A DNA stretch of 64,000 nt from an uncultured beta proteobacterium (GTDB lineage: Bacteria; Pseudomonadota; Gammaproteobacteria; Burkholderiales; Burkholderiaceae_B), in assembly GCA_903894155.1 (NCBI GenBank), contig CAITPF010000094.1, positions 47,854-111,853 on the forward strand, given 5' to 3'. The notes below the pieces were generated by a model. The model was not told the origin of the DNA. It ran no database searches and was given only the letters and a program-made list of their open reading frames with translations. This document shows, piece by piece, positions 1-8,240 of the stretch. Numbering within the stretch: position 1 is the first letter of the stretch; each line of letters opens with the position of its first letter. Position numbers and translations under genes: made by a program.

Positions 1-1005
1 CCCTGTCGGGTCGTATCGCCAGGATTGGGTGCGCAGCGAATGCTTCCCGTCTGCCGAGGCGATCGAGATGCCGGTCAACGCGTCGGCATGGCCCGATTGA
101 AAGGCTGGCTCATGGTAATAGCGGCGCTGCATGCCGTCGGGGCGCGTCACCGCCGTCAACCGTGGCCTGCCGCCTTCGGGTAACTCAACGCGATAACGAA
201 AAGTGCCGGCAGGCGTCTCCACCGCCCGGAGGATGGGGTGCCCGCCGGCCTCGCCGTAACGAAACCGCAGGCTCGCGCCCGAGGGATGCGCGGTCACCTC
301 GTCAAGCGCCCCGGCCAGCGCCGATCCGCCAGGATGCCGGCGAGCCTCGATGCGTCCACTTGCGCCGTGGTCGATCCGGGAAAGCCTGCCGTCGCGATCA
401 AAGTGCAGCGCCGTACCCTGGGGCCAGCGCCAGCGCCACCCATCGCCAAGCATCCGGATGCGGCCATGCTGTGGATCAACGGCACGGCAGCCCGGGGCGA
501 GGGCGCCTGCGGCAGCACACGAAAAATCCAGTCGGCTGCCATCGGCCTGCACGATCTGAATGCCATCGGGCATCCGGTAAAGCCGCGTGTCGTAAGACCA
601 GGACCAGCCCCGCCCGAGGGCTCCCCCGCGCGGGTCCAGCGCGTTGTAGTGCCGCACGAGCTCCAGCCCCGGCGCCGACCACAGCGCCGGCATATCGGTA
701 TCGCGCTGGTATTTGTTGCCGCTGCGCCGATCGACGGGGTTGCCCATGCCGAAATCGGGGCCGGGGCGCGCCGCGCCCATCGTCGCGACTCCGCCCTGGG
801 CGCAGGGATCGCCCATTTGGGTCGCAAGACACTGCGCCGGCTGCGCGCGCTGAGCGTCTCCCGATCGGTTCATGGGTGCCTGCGCAGCGGGAATTCCGGT
901 TGGCCGCACGACACCGCGAGCCCAATCGGAAAGCGCCCGGGTCGCGTGCGCCTGCCCAGACAAAACCATCACCGCCGGCAGCAGGCACGTCAACATTGTT
1001 CTCAA
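1..1005 (-). CDS. RHS/YD-repeat family protein, N-terminal part (cut by window edge)
   Basis: The reading frame runs off the left edge, leaving about 335 N-terminal residues. They begin with a hydrophobic stretch that looks like a Sec signal peptide. Next comes the hallmark N-terminal block of RHS proteins (GNPVDRRSGNKYQRDTD, about residue 80, then GLELVRHYNALDPR and GRGWSWSYDTRLY). After that the sequence has the regular beta-strand character of an RHS shell (RFRYGEAGG, RYRVELPEGG). I chose the TTG at 1005 because GGAGG sits five bases upstream; the ATG at 996 is in frame but too far from it. RHS proteins form hollow shells that often carry a C-terminal toxin, and that end lies outside the window, so toxin or not cannot be judged. 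Confidence 0.8.
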   Translation of the reverse strand, partial: MRTMLTCLLPAVMVLSGQAHATRALSDWARGVVRPTGIPAAQAPMNRSGDAQRAQPAQCLATQMGDPCAQGGVATMGAARPGPDFGMGNPVDRRSGNKYQRDTDMPALWSAPGLELVRHYNALDPRGGALGRGWSWSYDTRLYRMPDGIQIVQADGSRLDFSCAAAGALAPGCRAVDPQHGRIRMLGDGWRWRWPQGTALHFDRDGRLSRIDHGASGRIEARRHPGGSALAGALDEVTAHPSGASLRFRYGEAGGHPILRAVETPAGTFRYRVELPEGGRPRLTAVTRPDGMQRRYYHEPAFQSGHADALTGISIASADGKHSLRTQSWRYDPTG

Positions 1006-1099
1006 GGCTTCCTCCCTTTGGGAAAAAGCCCCGAGCATGCCGGTTGGCATCGACCGCCGCATCAGTTAGTGTATGGTTGTCTCCAATGAGGAAATCACC

Positions 1100-1438
1100 A
1101 TGCTAGTCACTTTCAGCAGCAAGGCAGGGGCCGACATCCTGATGCTGGGCGAACACGCCAAGCCCCTGCTTCGCATCGCCGGAAAAATCATCGAGACCCC
1201 GTTTCCGGCCCGTGGGGTGTTCGCCGCCGATCAGCTCCCCGACGCCATCGGCCGCCTGGAGCGGGCAATTGACGCCGATCATGCGCCGGCGCCGTCCGCC
1301 GACGAGGACGACGCAGGGGGCCCCGAAAACCGGATCGGCGTTTCCCTGCGCCAGCGGGCGTTCCCACTGCTCGACCTGATGCGGCGCGCCCAGAAGTCCG
1401 GGCACCCGGTTTTGTGGGAAGCGGGTTCCGGGTGGTAA
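1100..1438 (+). CDS. DUF1840 domain-containing protein
   Basis: A 112-residue soluble protein whose start (MLVTFSSKAGADILMLGEHAKPLL) and C-terminal part (RAFPLLDLMRRAQKSGHPVLWEAGSGW) match the DUF1840 family as I know it from betaproteobacteria. Function is unknown. An upstream in-frame ATG at 1073 would add nine residues, but the family normally begins at MLVTF and a GAGGAAA ribosome site precedes 1100. The middle is acidic and probably flexible. It is divergent from the RHS gene and followed 38 bases later by another small gene in the same direction, so the two may be co-transcribed. Confidence 0.8.
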   Translation: MLVTFSSKAGADILMLGEHAKPLLRIAGKIIETPFPARGVFAADQLPDAIGRLERAIDADHAPAPSADEDDAGGPENRIGVSLRQRAFPLLDLMRRAQKSGHPVLWEAGSGW

Positions 1439-1476
1439 CGTCTTGGTTTGTGAACTGATTATTCTGGAGGCGGTCA

Positions 1477-1794
1477 ATGCGCTGCGAGATTTCGTTCGTG
1501 TTCAGTCCACGGAACACGCTGGACGTGGTCGTCGACACCGATCCGACTGTTGCCGACGCTGCGGCTGCGCGAAAGTGGCTTGACGATACGTGGGAAGCGA
1601 TGGGCTGCGAGCCCGTGCGCCCAAGCGGCAAAGTGCTATTGCTCGACAAGATCCTCGGGGTGACGGATGCCTATGGCTACAGCGCCCTGTCGTCGGACAG
1701 CGCCCGCGCGCAGGAACTCGCGCGCCACATCGCCCACGCGCTGGGCAGGCCGCGCGTCACGGTCGATCTGCCCGGGCTGCGGGTCGGCTACTAG
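1477..1794 (+). CDS. Conserved hypothetical protein, 105 aa
   Basis: I do not recognise this family. The start is supported by TGGAGG six bases before the ATG. The protein is soluble, with no signal peptide or membrane segment. An N-terminal strand rich in beta-branched residues (ISFVFSPRNTLDVVVDTD) is followed by a helical stretch and a C-terminal region containing ARELARHIAHALGRPRVTVD-like helices. It follows the DUF1840 gene and converges on the iron alcohol dehydrogenase gene, whose stop lies 45 bases beyond. Codon use matches the neighbours, and there is no other competing frame with a ribosome site. Confidence 0.6.
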   Translation: MRCEISFVFSPRNTLDVVVDTDPTVADAAAARKWLDDTWEAMGCEPVRPSGKVLLLDKILGVTDAYGYSALSSDSARAQELARHIAHALGRPRVTVDLPGLRVGY

Positions 1795-1839
1795 CGGCGT
1801 GCCGCGCTCGCCCACCGGCCCGCGCAGCAGGCCCCCGGC

Positions 1840-3009
1840 CTAGTACGCCTGGTCAAACAGCGCGCGAAAATCGGCGGCCGTCGTGTGCCGCGGATTCCAG
1901 CGGTTGTAGTTCGCCTGCGCGCAGAGCGTGGCCATTTCGTCAAATGTCTCATGGCGCGCACCGACATCGCGCAAGCGCGCCGGAATCGACAAATCCCTGC
2001 ACAACCGCTCGATCGCCTCGACGGCAGCACTCGCCGCGTCGAGCACCGGCAACTGCTGCACCGGGCGCCCCATGGCGGCCGCGACGCGGGCGTATTTTTG
2101 AGGATTGGCCACCAGGTTGAACCGCGCGACATGCGGCAGGCAGACCGCATTGGACAGCCCGTGTGACAAGTGAAAATACGCACCCACGAAGCGCGCCATG
2201 CAGTGCACGTTCCCAAGGCCCGTTTGCCCGAACGTGATGCCCGCAAGGGCTGATCCGCACAACATGTTCAAGCCAGCCTCGAGATTCTCGCGATTGGCGA
2301 CGAACTGGCGGATGTTGGAGGCGATCAGCTCCATGGCGTAAAGATTGATCGCGTCGGTCATCAAATTGGCCCCGCGCGAAATATAGGATTCAAATGCGTG
2401 CACGAACGCGTCCATCCCCGAATGGGCCGCCACGTGGGCGGGCACCGTGCGCAGCGCAAGCGGGTCAAGGATCGCAACCGTCGCCGGGTTCAGCGCCGCG
2501 TGGCGAATCGACATCTTGAGATTTTTTTCCGTGTCGGTGATCACGCACGAGCCGGACACTTCGGATCCCGTACCCGCGGTCGTGGGAATCGCAATCAGCG
2601 GCAGGGGCGGGATCGAAAACTTTTCGATGCCCTCATAGTCGTGGATGCGCCCGCCGTTGGTGGCGAGGATCCCGACCGCTTTGGCGACATCGATGGTGCT
2701 GCCCCCGCCGATCGCGAGGATCACACTCGCACCGTGATCGCGGCACACCGCAAACGCGCGCTCGACTGTGATGGCACTGGGGTCTGGCTCGATATCGGTA
2801 TAAGTGGCAATTTCGACGCCCGCTTGCGCGAGCAGCGCCGCGATCCCCTTGTAAAAGGGCGTATCGACCAGTGCCGCGTCCACGGCGACAAACAGGCGGT
2901 CACACGCCTGCTGGCGCATGACTTCAAGAATTCGCTCGTGCGCGCCCACACCCATAAAAATCCGGGTGGGACAAAAAAAGGAAGAAATGTCAGCGGGGAT
3001 CATGGGCAT
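1840..3009 (-). CDS. Iron-containing (group III) alcohol dehydrogenase
   Basis: A 389-residue NAD(P)-dependent dehydrogenase of the iron-activated ADH family. The dinucleotide-binding GGGSTIDVAKA motif is present, followed by PTTAGTGSEV. The four expected metal ligands are seen as Asp200, His204 (GMDAFVHAF), His269 (NVHC) and His283 (LSHG). An odd feature is Arg273 in MARFVGA, where relatives such as FucO carry a conserved histidine near the nicotinamide. The start is uncertain: ATG at 3009, ATG at 3003 and TTG at 3027 all lack a good ribosome site. It is the last gene of the long minus-strand catabolic train, 51 bases after a Bug gene, so it probably oxidises or reduces an alcohol/aldehyde intermediate of that pathway. 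Confidence 0.9.
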   Translation of the reverse strand: MPMIPADISSFFCPTRIFMGVGAHERILEVMRQQACDRLFVAVDAALVDTPFYKGIAALLAQAGVEIATYTDIEPDPSAITVERAFAVCRDHGASVILAIGGGSTIDVAKAVGILATNGGRIHDYEGIEKFSIPPLPLIAIPTTAGTGSEVSGSCVITDTEKNLKMSIRHAALNPATVAILDPLALRTVPAHVAAHSGMDAFVHAFESYISRGANLMTDAINLYAMELIASNIRQFVANRENLEAGLNMLCGSALAGITFGQTGLGNVHCMARFVGAYFHLSHGLSNAVCLPHVARFNLVANPQKYARVAAAMGRPVQQLPVLDAASAAVEAIERLCRDLSIPARLRDVGARHETFDEMATLCAQANYNRWNPRHTTAADFRALFDQAY

Positions 3010-3060
3010 TCTCGGTTCGGAAGGCAAAACGCCGTCCCGGGTGTTCTTGTGGGATTCCTG

Positions 3061-4074
3061 TTACTGATCAGGCGTCGCGCCAAGCTCGATGATCAGGGGT
3101 CTCCATCGGGCGACCTCGCTCTTGAGCAATTCAGCGGCACCCGGCGCCGTCTGCTGCACGGCAATGGGCGTCTCGATCCCGGAAGCCTCGAAGCGGGCGC
3201 GCACGTCCGGATCAAGCAGCGCCTGCCGCAGGCCTTCGCCCAACCGCGTCACGATCGGCCCGGGGGTGCCCGCAGGCACAAGGATCATATTCCAGATGTC
3301 GTATTGCAAGTCAGGAAACCCGGACTCGCCCGCTGACGGGACATCCGGAAGTGCCGCCAGCCGCTTACCGCGCAAAACCACGACGCCCTTGACCATGCCG
3401 GACTTGACATAGCGCACGGCGGTCGTGGTGCTTTCGACCATGTAATCGATGTGCCCTGCCATCACGTCATTGACCGCCTGGCCTGCGCCGCGGTAGTTCA
3501 CGCCGTTGACCTTCACGCCCAGCCTGACGTTGATCAACTGGCCGCCGAGCCATGTGCCGGAGCCGACGCCCGCCGCACCGAAATTCAGTTTCGGCGCGTT
3601 CTGGCGCAGGTAGGCGGCAAATTCGTCAAGCCCGAGCGCCGGGAAATCCTTGCGGGCCGAGACGATCTGGGGCGCATCGCCCACCGACGCCACCGGGATG
3701 AAATCCCGCATCACGTCGTAAGACAGATTGCGATAGAGCGTCGCCGTCACGGCAAGGGTGCCGACGTTGCCGATCAGCATCGTGTAGCCATCCGGCGTCG
3801 CACGTGCGGCGCGGGTATTGCCGACCGTGCCGCCAGCGCCCGGCGTGTTTTCCACGATAACCGTCTGACCGAGGTTTTTTCCAAGACTCTCGGCGATCAC
3901 CCGCGCCAGCACATCGGTCGGCCCGCCCGCCGCAAAGGGGACGATCAGCGTGAGCGGCTTTTCGGGAAACCCTGCCGCGCAGGCCCCGCCGCCCGCAAAC
4001 ATGAGCGCGCCAAGCATCGCTGCGCGGAAAATCCTCGCACATGCTCGTGCGCCTGTCCTGGTGATTGCTTTCAT
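3061..4074 (-). CDS. Bug/TctC-family periplasmic substrate-binding protein
   Basis: A 337-residue member of the tripartite tricarboxylate transporter receptor family. After an N-terminal signal sequence (FRAAMLGALMFAGGGACAAG) come the family blocks PLTLIVPFAAGGPTDVLARV, VIVENTPGAGG and ATPDGYTMLIG, and later VNGVNYRGAGQAVNDVMAGHIDYM. Such proteins bind carboxylates or other small organic molecules in the periplasm. The ATG at 4074 is chosen because GGAG lies nine bases upstream and it places the signal peptide correctly; the frame is open further upstream into the preceding gene. No TctA or TctB membrane partner is present, as is common for Bug proteins in this group of bacteria. It lies 20 bases after the CoA-ligase gene in the same transcription unit. 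Confidence 0.88.
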   Translation of the reverse strand: MKAITRTGARACARIFRAAMLGALMFAGGGACAAGFPEKPLTLIVPFAAGGPTDVLARVIAESLGKNLGQTVIVENTPGAGGTVGNTRAARATPDGYTMLIGNVGTLAVTATLYRNLSYDVMRDFIPVASVGDAPQIVSARKDFPALGLDEFAAYLRQNAPKLNFGAAGVGSGTWLGGQLINVRLGVKVNGVNYRGAGQAVNDVMAGHIDYMVESTTTAVRYVKSGMVKGVVVLRGKRLAALPDVPSAGESGFPDLQYDIWNMILVPAGTPGPIVTRLGEGLRQALLDPDVRARFEASGIETPIAVQQTAPGAAELLKSEVARWRPLIIELGATPDQ

Positions 4075-4094
4075 GACGATGGGCTCCGGTTCAC

Positions 4095-5537
4095 TCATGT
4101 TGCACTGCGCTGGGGTGCCAGGTCGATCGCCGCCCCGGGCGCCGGCCACTCGCCGGGCGGGCGCCGAAGCATCTCCGTGTGATCGGCGATCTGCGCCAGC
4201 ACGCCAAGCGCCTGCGTCTCGTTGGCAAAGGTCGCCACGCCCCGCGCCCGAAACGCCGCTGCGACGGGCTCCTGCCACGCCGCGACCGCGACGGGCTTGC
4301 CCGTCAGCGCCTCGAACGCCGCCGCGTCGCGTGCGAACCGGTCGATGTCATAACCGGCGCCGGCAACGGGGATGTTGATGAAGAACATATCGGCCGCGGG
4401 ATCGCCCGCCACGGCCGGCAGCACTTCACCGAACAGCCCGCTGTTGGTCAGCAGGGCGGCAGTAATGTCGATCGGGTTGCTCGTGGTGGCAAAGCCTGGC
4501 AGCGACTTGCGGATCGTCGCCTCGGTGGCGGGCGCGAGGCGCGCGAGTTGCAGGCCCAGCCTGTCGGCCGCATCGGCGGCCATCACGCAGCTTGCGCCCG
4601 AATTGCTGATCACCACGAGCCGACGGCCCGCCGGCTTCCATCCCTTGAGATAGCCCTCGGCCGCCAGCGCCAGCGCGTGCGGGTCATCCACACGGCAAAT
4701 ACCGTGCTGGCGAAAGAACGCTTCGACCTTCGCTTCGTCGTTGGGAAGCGATCCCGTATGCGAGGCCGCCGCCTTTTGCCCCACCGCCGTGCGGCCGGCC
4801 TTGACCGCGACGATCGGCAGCCCGCGCTCACGCGCGTAGGCCGCCGTGCGCGCGAGCACCTCGGGCTTGGCCACGCTCTCCATGTAGAGCAACATCAGCC
4901 TGATCTCGGGATCATGGGCAATGGCCCAGGCCATTTCCGACACGGTGACGTCGGCCTCGTTGCCCGTTGCATGCACGTGTCGCACCCCGATCCCGCGCCC
5001 ACGCAGCAACCCGTACGCCATCGCGCTCATCCCGCCGCTCTGGCTGATGACCGCCACCGGGCCGTCCATGGGCGGGACTTCGATGAACATGGTGGAGAAA
5101 CTCAGGATCGCGCCGCAACCGAAATTGGCCAGGCCCTGCGTGTTGGGCCCATAAACGCGCATGCCAGTGCGCGCGGCGATTTGCGCCCACTTGCGCTGCA
5201 TCGCCTGGCCGGCCTCATCGACTTCGCCGAACCCCGAAGCCAGCACCACCGCCGCCTTTACGCCGAGGGCTGCGCACTCGTCCACCGCCGCGACCGCCGC
5301 ATCACCGGCCACCACGATCAGCGCAACCTCCGGGACTTCGGGCAGGTCGGCCAGCTTCGCGTAGCACTTGAGTCCCTGCACTTCGGTTCGGGTCGGATTG
5401 ACCGGGTAGATCTTGCCCTTGTACCCCTGGCGCTGCATATAAAGGATCGGCCGCCCGCCAATCTTGTTCGGGTTCTCGGACGCGCCGATCACCGCCACGG
5501 ATCGGGGATTGAGTGCGGACTCTAAAAGCTCGGACAT
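4095..5537 (-). CDS. Acyl-CoA synthetase (NDP-forming) alpha-type protein, CoA-binding
   Basis: A 480-residue protein with the alpha-subunit arrangement of ADP-forming acyl-CoA synthetases. It has an N-terminal CoA-binding Rossmann domain (SVAVIGASENPNKIGGRP at about residue 13), succinyl-CoA-ligase-like flavodoxin domains (SQSGGMSAMAYGLLRGRGIG), and the loop AASHTGSLPNDEAKVEAF that holds the conserved histidine of this family. The ATP-grasp (beta) domain found at the C terminus of fused relatives is absent, and no separate beta gene is visible in the window. The protein would therefore need a partner encoded elsewhere, or act as a CoA-binding or non-classical ligase. It lies between the DUF35/thiolase pair and a Bug gene in the catabolic train. 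Confidence 0.85.
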   Translation of the reverse strand: MSELLESALNPRSVAVIGASENPNKIGGRPILYMQRQGYKGKIYPVNPTRTEVQGLKCYAKLADLPEVPEVALIVVAGDAAVAAVDECAALGVKAAVVLASGFGEVDEAGQAMQRKWAQIAARTGMRVYGPNTQGLANFGCGAILSFSTMFIEVPPMDGPVAVISQSGGMSAMAYGLLRGRGIGVRHVHATGNEADVTVSEMAWAIAHDPEIRLMLLYMESVAKPEVLARTAAYARERGLPIVAVKAGRTAVGQKAAASHTGSLPNDEAKVEAFFRQHGICRVDDPHALALAAEGYLKGWKPAGRRLVVISNSGASCVMAADAADRLGLQLARLAPATEATIRKSLPGFATTSNPIDITAALLTNSGLFGEVLPAVAGDPAADMFFINIPVAGAGYDIDRFARDAAAFEALTGKPVAVAAWQEPVAAAFRARGVATFANETQALGVLAQIADHTEMLRRPPGEWPAPGAAIDLAPQRSAT

Positions 5538-5573
5538 GGATTGCGTTCGCCTGGTAAAGAAGTTTGCTGAGGT

Positions 5574-5593
5574 CCCCGCCCTGGAGGGCAGGG
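5574..5593. other. GC-rich hairpin between DUF35 and CoA-ligase genes
   Basis: An imperfect inverted repeat: CCCT pairs with AGGG around a two-base loop, extended by a G-C pair, one C-A mismatch and three C-G pairs. It occupies the 72-base gap between the stop of the DUF35 gene and the start of the CoA-ligase gene on the minus strand. It has no following T-run, so it is more likely an mRNA-stability or attenuation structure than a simple terminator. Confidence 0.35.
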
Positions 5594-5609
5594 CTTGCCG
5601 CGCGCCTGG

Positions 5610-5984
5610 TCAGCCGGGGGTGAAACGGATGAGCTGGCGCCCGAGGTGTTCGAAAAATCCGGCGCGCACGCGCTGGCCGATCGCCACGCCGGGGGCTGCG
5701 TGGCCCATCAGGCGCGCGCCTTCGTCGAGCTCGACGATCACCAGCGTGTACGGTGCCAGCGGTCGGTACTCATCGGACGGTGCGCGCTTGACCTCGGTGA
5801 CGGCATAGACCGTGCCAACGCCCCCGGCGGTGCGCCATGCCAGCGCAACGCTGCCGCAGTGCTGGCAGGCATAGTGCGCGAGCGTCTGCGCCGCGCCGCA
5901 ATCAGCGCATGACTGGTAACGCAGCTCACCCGCCGCGAGCCCTTGGACAAACGGGCGCGCCACTTCGGAAATGGATGCGGACAT
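5610..5984 (-). CDS. OB-fold/zinc-ribbon (DUF35) partner of a thiolase-like protein
   Basis: A 124-residue protein with a rubredoxin-like zinc ribbon (CADCGAAQTLAHYACQHCG, two CxxC pairs at about residues 25-45) followed by an OB-fold (GVGTVYAVTEVKRAPSDEYR, PYTLVIVELDEGARLMGH). This is the classic DUF35 architecture, which nearly always accompanies thiolase-fold enzymes. The ATG at 5984 has GGAGG eight bases upstream; the frame is open further up but that part overlaps the thiolase gene. The stop of the thiolase gene lies two bases before this start, implying translational coupling. In actinobacterial sterol side-chain degradation, DUF35 proteins are required by SCP2-thiolase-like retro-aldolases, so a similar complex is plausible here. 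Confidence 0.88.
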   Translation of the reverse strand: MSASISEVARPFVQGLAAGELRYQSCADCGAAQTLAHYACQHCGSVALAWRTAGGVGTVYAVTEVKRAPSDEYRPLAPYTLVIVELDEGARLMGHAAPGVAIGQRVRAGFFEHLGRQLIRFTPG

Positions 5985-5986
5985 GA

Positions 5987-7138
5987 TCAGGCCTCCCGCG
6001 AAAGAATAAGACTGACGTGCGAAGACATCACGCCCCCGTCGCCATGGGCAAAGGCATGGCGCGGCGCGCGGGCGATCTGTCGCCCTTCGGCCTGCCCGGT
6101 CATCTGGCGGTACGCCTCGACCAGATGCGCCATGCCGCCCGCCACGCCGCAATGGCCGAACGACAGAAGTCCGCCATGCGTGTTCAGGGGCTGCGCGCCA
6201 TCGGCATAAAAGTCGCCGCGACGCAGCCGGTCCGCGGCCCCGGCGCGGGGCGCAAAGCCGGTCTCCTCCAGCAGCATCGCGAGCGTGATCGTGAACGAGT
6301 CATAGACCGCCAGGTAATCGATATCGTCACGGACAAGGCCCGCCTCGTCGAACGCGCGTGCGGCGGCAGCGGCGGCCCCGGTGTTCATGACGTCGCGCAT
6401 TGCGGTCACATGCTGGTGAAAGTGGGCCTGCCCCGCGCCAGCCATGCGCACGGGCCCCGCATCGCCGGGCTCGACTGACACGACGAGCGCCATGGCGCCG
6501 TCGGAAATCGGGCAGCAGTCCATCAGCTTGAGCGGCGTGGCGATCGGCTTGGAGGCCAGGACATCCTCACACGTGATTGGCGTCGTCAGGTGCGAATCGG
6601 GATGCCGGATCGCGTTGTCGCGCATGAGCACCGCGAACTCGGCCAGGTCCGCCTGTGTGACACCGGTCTGGTGCATGTATCGCGACGCCATCAGCGCGTA
6701 ATACGCCGGGACAGACCCGCCGTTGCCCACCTCGAAATCGGCGTCGCCCACCTGCGCAAGCGTCTGGATCGAGCTGTCGCGCGTCTGCCCCGTCAGCCGG
6801 TTTTCGCCCGCGACGACGAGCACATTGCGGCACCTTCCCGAACGAACCAGTTCGCGCGCCAGCATCAGCATCGCCGCACCCGTCGCGCCGCCCACCTGGA
6901 GACTGTGCGCATACGCTGGCCGCAGCGAGAAGCGCTCGCAAAACAGCTCGGACAGCATCAGGTGCGGCAGCGTGGTGGCATAGCCGCACAGCACCCCGTC
7001 GATGTCGCCGCGACGCTTTTGCGCGTTCGCCAGCGCCTTGCCTGCGGCCTCTGCCATCAGGTCGATAGCGCCGCGGCCTTCGTGTCGGCCAAACGCGGTG
7101 TTGCCCACACCGGCGATGTACGCGTTGTTCATCATCAT
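5987..7138 (-). CDS. Thiolase-fold protein (SCP2-thiolase type), possible retro-aldolase
   Basis: About 383 residues of thiolase fold: an N-terminal AYIAGVGNTAFGRHEG, a central SLQVGGATGAAML, and the C-terminal blocks NTHGGLLSFGHCGVAGG and HGDGGVMSSHVSLIL. At the position of the nucleophilic cysteine of true thiolases I see the LQVGGATGA stretch without a cysteine. The final CxGGG-like motif also lacks its cysteine (HGDGG), while the GH histidine is kept. This pattern, plus the coupled DUF35 gene, fits the thiolase-like aldolases (Ltp2-type) better than a degradative thiolase; that is inference. The start could be any of several adjacent ATG/GTG codons; the ATG at 7138 overlaps the stop of the preceding Bug gene (TGATG). 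Confidence 0.88.
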   Translation of the reverse strand: MMMNNAYIAGVGNTAFGRHEGRGAIDLMAEAAGKALANAQKRRGDIDGVLCGYATTLPHLMLSELFCERFSLRPAYAHSLQVGGATGAAMLMLARELVRSGRCRNVLVVAGENRLTGQTRDSSIQTLAQVGDADFEVGNGGSVPAYYALMASRYMHQTGVTQADLAEFAVLMRDNAIRHPDSHLTTPITCEDVLASKPIATPLKLMDCCPISDGAMALVVSVEPGDAGPVRMAGAGQAHFHQHVTAMRDVMNTGAAAAAARAFDEAGLVRDDIDYLAVYDSFTITLAMLLEETGFAPRAGAADRLRRGDFYADGAQPLNTHGGLLSFGHCGVAGGMAHLVEAYRQMTGQAEGRQIARAPRHAFAHGDGGVMSSHVSLILSREA

Positions 7139-8160
7139 CACTTCAGCGTTATGTTGTTGGTCTTTGCGACCTTACTCCACTTGGCGAGCTCGGCGCGAAT
7201 GAACGCGCCGAACTCTTCCGGCGTGTTGCCAACAGGCAGCGCGCCCTGCTCGAAGAATAGCTTCTCGACCTCTGGCGTCTTGAGCACGGCAATCACGTTG
7301 CGATTGAGCTCGTCGATCACCGCGCGCGGCGTGCCGGCAGGCGCCAGCAGGCCGAACCACGCATCGACCTCGTAACCCGGCACCCCGGCCTCGGCCATCG
7401 TGGGAATCTCGGGCGCGCCCGGCCAGCGCTTTGACGTGGTGACCGCAAGCGCGCGCACCTTGCCAGCCTTGATGTAGACCATCGACGACGGCAGGTTGTC
7501 GAATGCGATCGGGATCTGACCGCCCATCAGGTCGATCAGCATCGGCGCGCCGCCCTTGTACGGCACGTGCTGCATCTTGATGTCGGCCATCGACTCCAGC
7601 AATTCGCCGCTCATGTGCGGCGAGCCGCCGTGGCTGGTTGAGCCGAAGTTGATCTTGCCCGGCTCGGCACGCGCCATGGCGATGAGTTCGCGGACATCCC
7701 TGGTGGGCAGTTCGGCATTGGCCAGCAGCACGTTGGGCGTGCTCGCCACGAGCGTGATCGGCGTGAAGTCGACCACCGGGTCGTAGGGCGGCGGATTTTG
7801 TAGCGCGGGGATGATGCCGTGCGACGCGATGCTCGCGAATACCAGCGTGCGACCATCCGGTGCCGCCTTGGCAACCTGCTGCGCACCGATCACGCCGCCG
7901 GCGCCCGCCTTGTTTTCGACCACGACCGCCTGGCCCAGACGCTCGCCAAGCCTTGGGGCGATCGCGCGCGCCAGCAGATCCGTGGTGCCGCCGGGCGGGT
8001 AGGGCACGACGATGCGGATGGTCTTGTCGCCGCCCTGCATGACGACCGGCGCCGGGACGAGCGCCTGCGCGATGCAGGCCATGGGTGCCAGCAAGGCGAC
8101 GACCGCCGCCGCGGCCAGCCGACGCCGGGGAGCAGGGCGCTCAAGGATAGTAGGTGTCAT
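7138..8160 (-). CDS. Bug/TctC-family periplasmic substrate-binding protein
   Basis: A 340-residue Bug protein with a basic N terminus and signal sequence (RRRLAAAAVVALLAPMACIAQA). The family blocks IRIVVPYPPGGTTDLLARAI, VVVENKAGAGGVIGA and APDGRTLVF follow, then INFGSTSHGGSPHMSGELL and VPYKGGAPMLIDLMGG. The ATG at 8160 has GGGAGAG about nine bases upstream; the in-frame start at 8199 would add an implausible charged extension. Its stop overlaps the thiolase start, so the two are translationally coupled. No TctA/TctB genes accompany it. It is the second Bug gene of this catabolic train, which suggests a periplasmic receptor for the pathway substrate or a related acid. Confidence 0.9.
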   Translation of the reverse strand: MTPTILERPAPRRRLAAAAVVALLAPMACIAQALVPAPVVMQGGDKTIRIVVPYPPGGTTDLLARAIAPRLGERLGQAVVVENKAGAGGVIGAQQVAKAAPDGRTLVFASIASHGIIPALQNPPPYDPVVDFTPITLVASTPNVLLANAELPTRDVRELIAMARAEPGKINFGSTSHGGSPHMSGELLESMADIKMQHVPYKGGAPMLIDLMGGQIPIAFDNLPSSMVYIKAGKVRALAVTTSKRWPGAPEIPTMAEAGVPGYEVDAWFGLLAPAGTPRAVIDELNRNVIAVLKTPEVEKLFFEQGALPVGNTPEEFGAFIRAELAKWSKVAKTNNITLK

Positions 8161-8240
8161 GTTTGTGTCTCTCCCGTTACGCCCTGGCCGAAACCGCAAT
8201 CGGCATCGCGTTGAAGTGCGCCGCGCGCACGATGCTGCGG

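Noticed and set aside
4179..5525. A 448-codon open frame opposite the CoA-ligase gene
   Set aside because: Its histidine- and arginine-rich translation is a shadow of the minus-strand gene; there is no ribosome site or family resemblance.
5574..5593. A second IS605-like end
   Set aside because: The hairpin resembles such ends less closely, has a mismatch, and sits in an intra-operon gap; an mRNA hairpin is simpler.
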